This document shows, one piece after another, positions 63,394 to 64,000 of a stretch of 64,000 bases of DNA. The notes beneath the pieces were generated by a model, which did no database searches, was not told the DNA's origin, and saw nothing but the letters and a program-made list of their open reading frames with translations. The stretch comes from Myxococcus virescens. GTDB lineage: Bacteria > Myxococcota > Myxococcia > Myxococcales > Myxococcaceae. Both the position numbers and the translations under genes were made by a program. The DNA lies in contig NZ_FNAJ01000013.1 in NCBI RefSeq assembly GCF_900101905.1, positions 62,001 through 126,000 of the forward strand, in the 5' to 3' direction. Numbering within the stretch: the stretch's first letter is position 1; every line of letters begins with the position of its first letter.

Positions 63394-64000
63394 ATGTTGC
63401 GTCGTGTTGCCGTAGCCTCCGTCGTCTTCACTGCCGCTTGCGCCGGCCAGCAGAAGCCCGCAGCCCAGGCCGGACAGCCCACGTCGACCGAGGAGCGTGT
63501 CCGCATCACCAACCAGCCCCCGTTCGACCTGGTGAATTGCTTCCCGCGCGAGCTCCAGCTCCCGGAGCAGGCAAGCCAGGGCGTCGTGCTGGGCGCGCTG
63601 CTCACCACGCGTCCCCAGGTGATGGAGTGCCTGGTGGACCCGAAGCACCGGGGCGCGGAGAAGAGCACCACGGTGGAGGTCAAGACGACCGTCACGGACC
63701 AGGGCGCCTCGCACGCCGTCACTGGGACGAACCTCACCCCGGAAGGCCAGGCCTGCATCCAGAAGGTGGTGGACAGCCAGGTGAAGCTGTCCGCGCTGCC
63801 CAAGGGCGCGCAGCCGGTGGAGGCGGCCATCCCCTTCGAGCACACCACCAGCGGCCTCAACTCCGTCACCTTCAACATCAACGAGGGCTCGGACTTCACC
63901 GGCGCGGTGCGCCTGGCGCAGCCGACCTGGTGTGAGTGCTACGCCAACTTCAAGGAGCAGGTCCCGCCGCCGCTGACGGCGAAGATCAAGCTGCTGAAGG
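63394..64000 (+). CDS. Lipoprotein, 3' end cut off by window
   Basis: At least 202 residues are visible, starting at the ATG at 63394 with GGGAG about nine bases upstream, and the frame runs open to the window end. The N-terminus MLRRVAVASVVFTAACAGQ is a lipoprotein-like signal with a slightly unusual lipobox (TAAC). The mature part contains VNCFPRELQLPEQASQGVVL, TTVEVKTTVTDQGASHAVTG and RLAQPTWCECYANFKEQVPP, with Cys residues that could form disulfides. The pattern is similar to TonB-like or AgmX-like C-terminal folds only in the loosest sense, and I do not recognise a family. It follows the FHA regulator after 41 bases on the same strand. Confidence 0.7.
   Translation, partial: MLRRVAVASVVFTAACAGQQKPAAQAGQPTSTEERVRITNQPPFDLVNCFPRELQLPEQASQGVVLGALLTTRPQVMECLVDPKHRGAEKSTTVEVKTTVTDQGASHAVTGTNLTPEGQACIQKVVDSQVKLSALPKGAQPVEAAIPFEHTTSGLNSVTFNINEGSDFTGAVRLAQPTWCECYANFKEQVPPPLTAKIKLLK

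Overview
This 64-kb window is high-GC DNA (about 70 percent G+C by eye, third positions dominated by C and G) and almost certainly comes from Myxococcus xanthus or a very close relative. The main reason is a leftward block in the order gltD-gltE-gltF-gltG-gltH-(TPR gene)-gltI-gltJ, the core gliding motility cluster of myxobacteria. It is followed about 28 kb later by a CIRCE-controlled groES-groEL locus. Many lipoproteins, TPR proteins, hybrid kinases and FHA proteins fit the same assignment. I found no tRNA, rRNA, CRISPR array, insertion sequence or prophage.

Layout. 1-4.8 kb: the 3' part of a large secreted Ig-like/beta-propeller-like protein (+); a protein that may be a distant RelA/SpoT relative (-); a MORN-repeat exported protein (-); a Cys-rich lipoprotein (-). 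4.8-29.4 kb: the Glt operon, all on the minus strand. It runs from a sigma-70-like promoter near 29.53 kb to a hairpin near 4.8 kb. It encodes periplasmic and outer-membrane parts (GltD, GltE, GltF, GltH), two inner-membrane proteins that share a C-terminal AgmX/PglI domain but carry different cytoplasmic heads (GltG with FHA; GltJ with zinc ribbon plus GYF), a giant TPR protein of about 4,093 residues (GltI), and a further TPR protein with an RG-rich N-terminus.

29.7-37.5 kb: an unknown protein, a DnaC/IstB-like ATPase with Cys-rich N-terminus, CutA, a beta-helix lipoprotein, a dimethylformamidase-like/NHL lipoprotein, and aspartokinase. 37.6-42.3 kb: a four-gene GldA/GldF/GldG-like ABC operon ending in a DUF4340-like protein. 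42.4-48.5 kb: a leftward signalling operon (hybrid kinase with three receivers, CheR, stand-alone CheB, receiver-kinase). 48.7-50.2 kb: a metallophosphoesterase overlapping a nucleotidyltransferase-like gene. 50.4-51.9 kb: a small lipoprotein, a zf-HC2 membrane protein and the stump of a caspase-like gene.

51.9-57.5 kb: AmpG-like permease, phosphoglucomutase, DoxX-like protein, RNA polymerase omega, a Nudix hydrolase and a two-gene operon of unknown function. 57.5-59.9 kb: two CIRCE elements, a promoter, groES and groEL. 59.9-64 kb: a glutaredoxin with a CGYC active site, a small hydrophilic protein, a lipoprotein, an FHA-AAA+ regulator that lacks the GAFTGA loop, and the start of another lipoprotein that runs off the window.

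The Glt machinery is known biology. The least-explained items are the RG-rich TPR protein inside the Glt operon, the unknown operon next to the upstream CIRCE, the GAFTGA-less FHA regulator, the RelA/SpoT-like protein and the decayed caspase locus.
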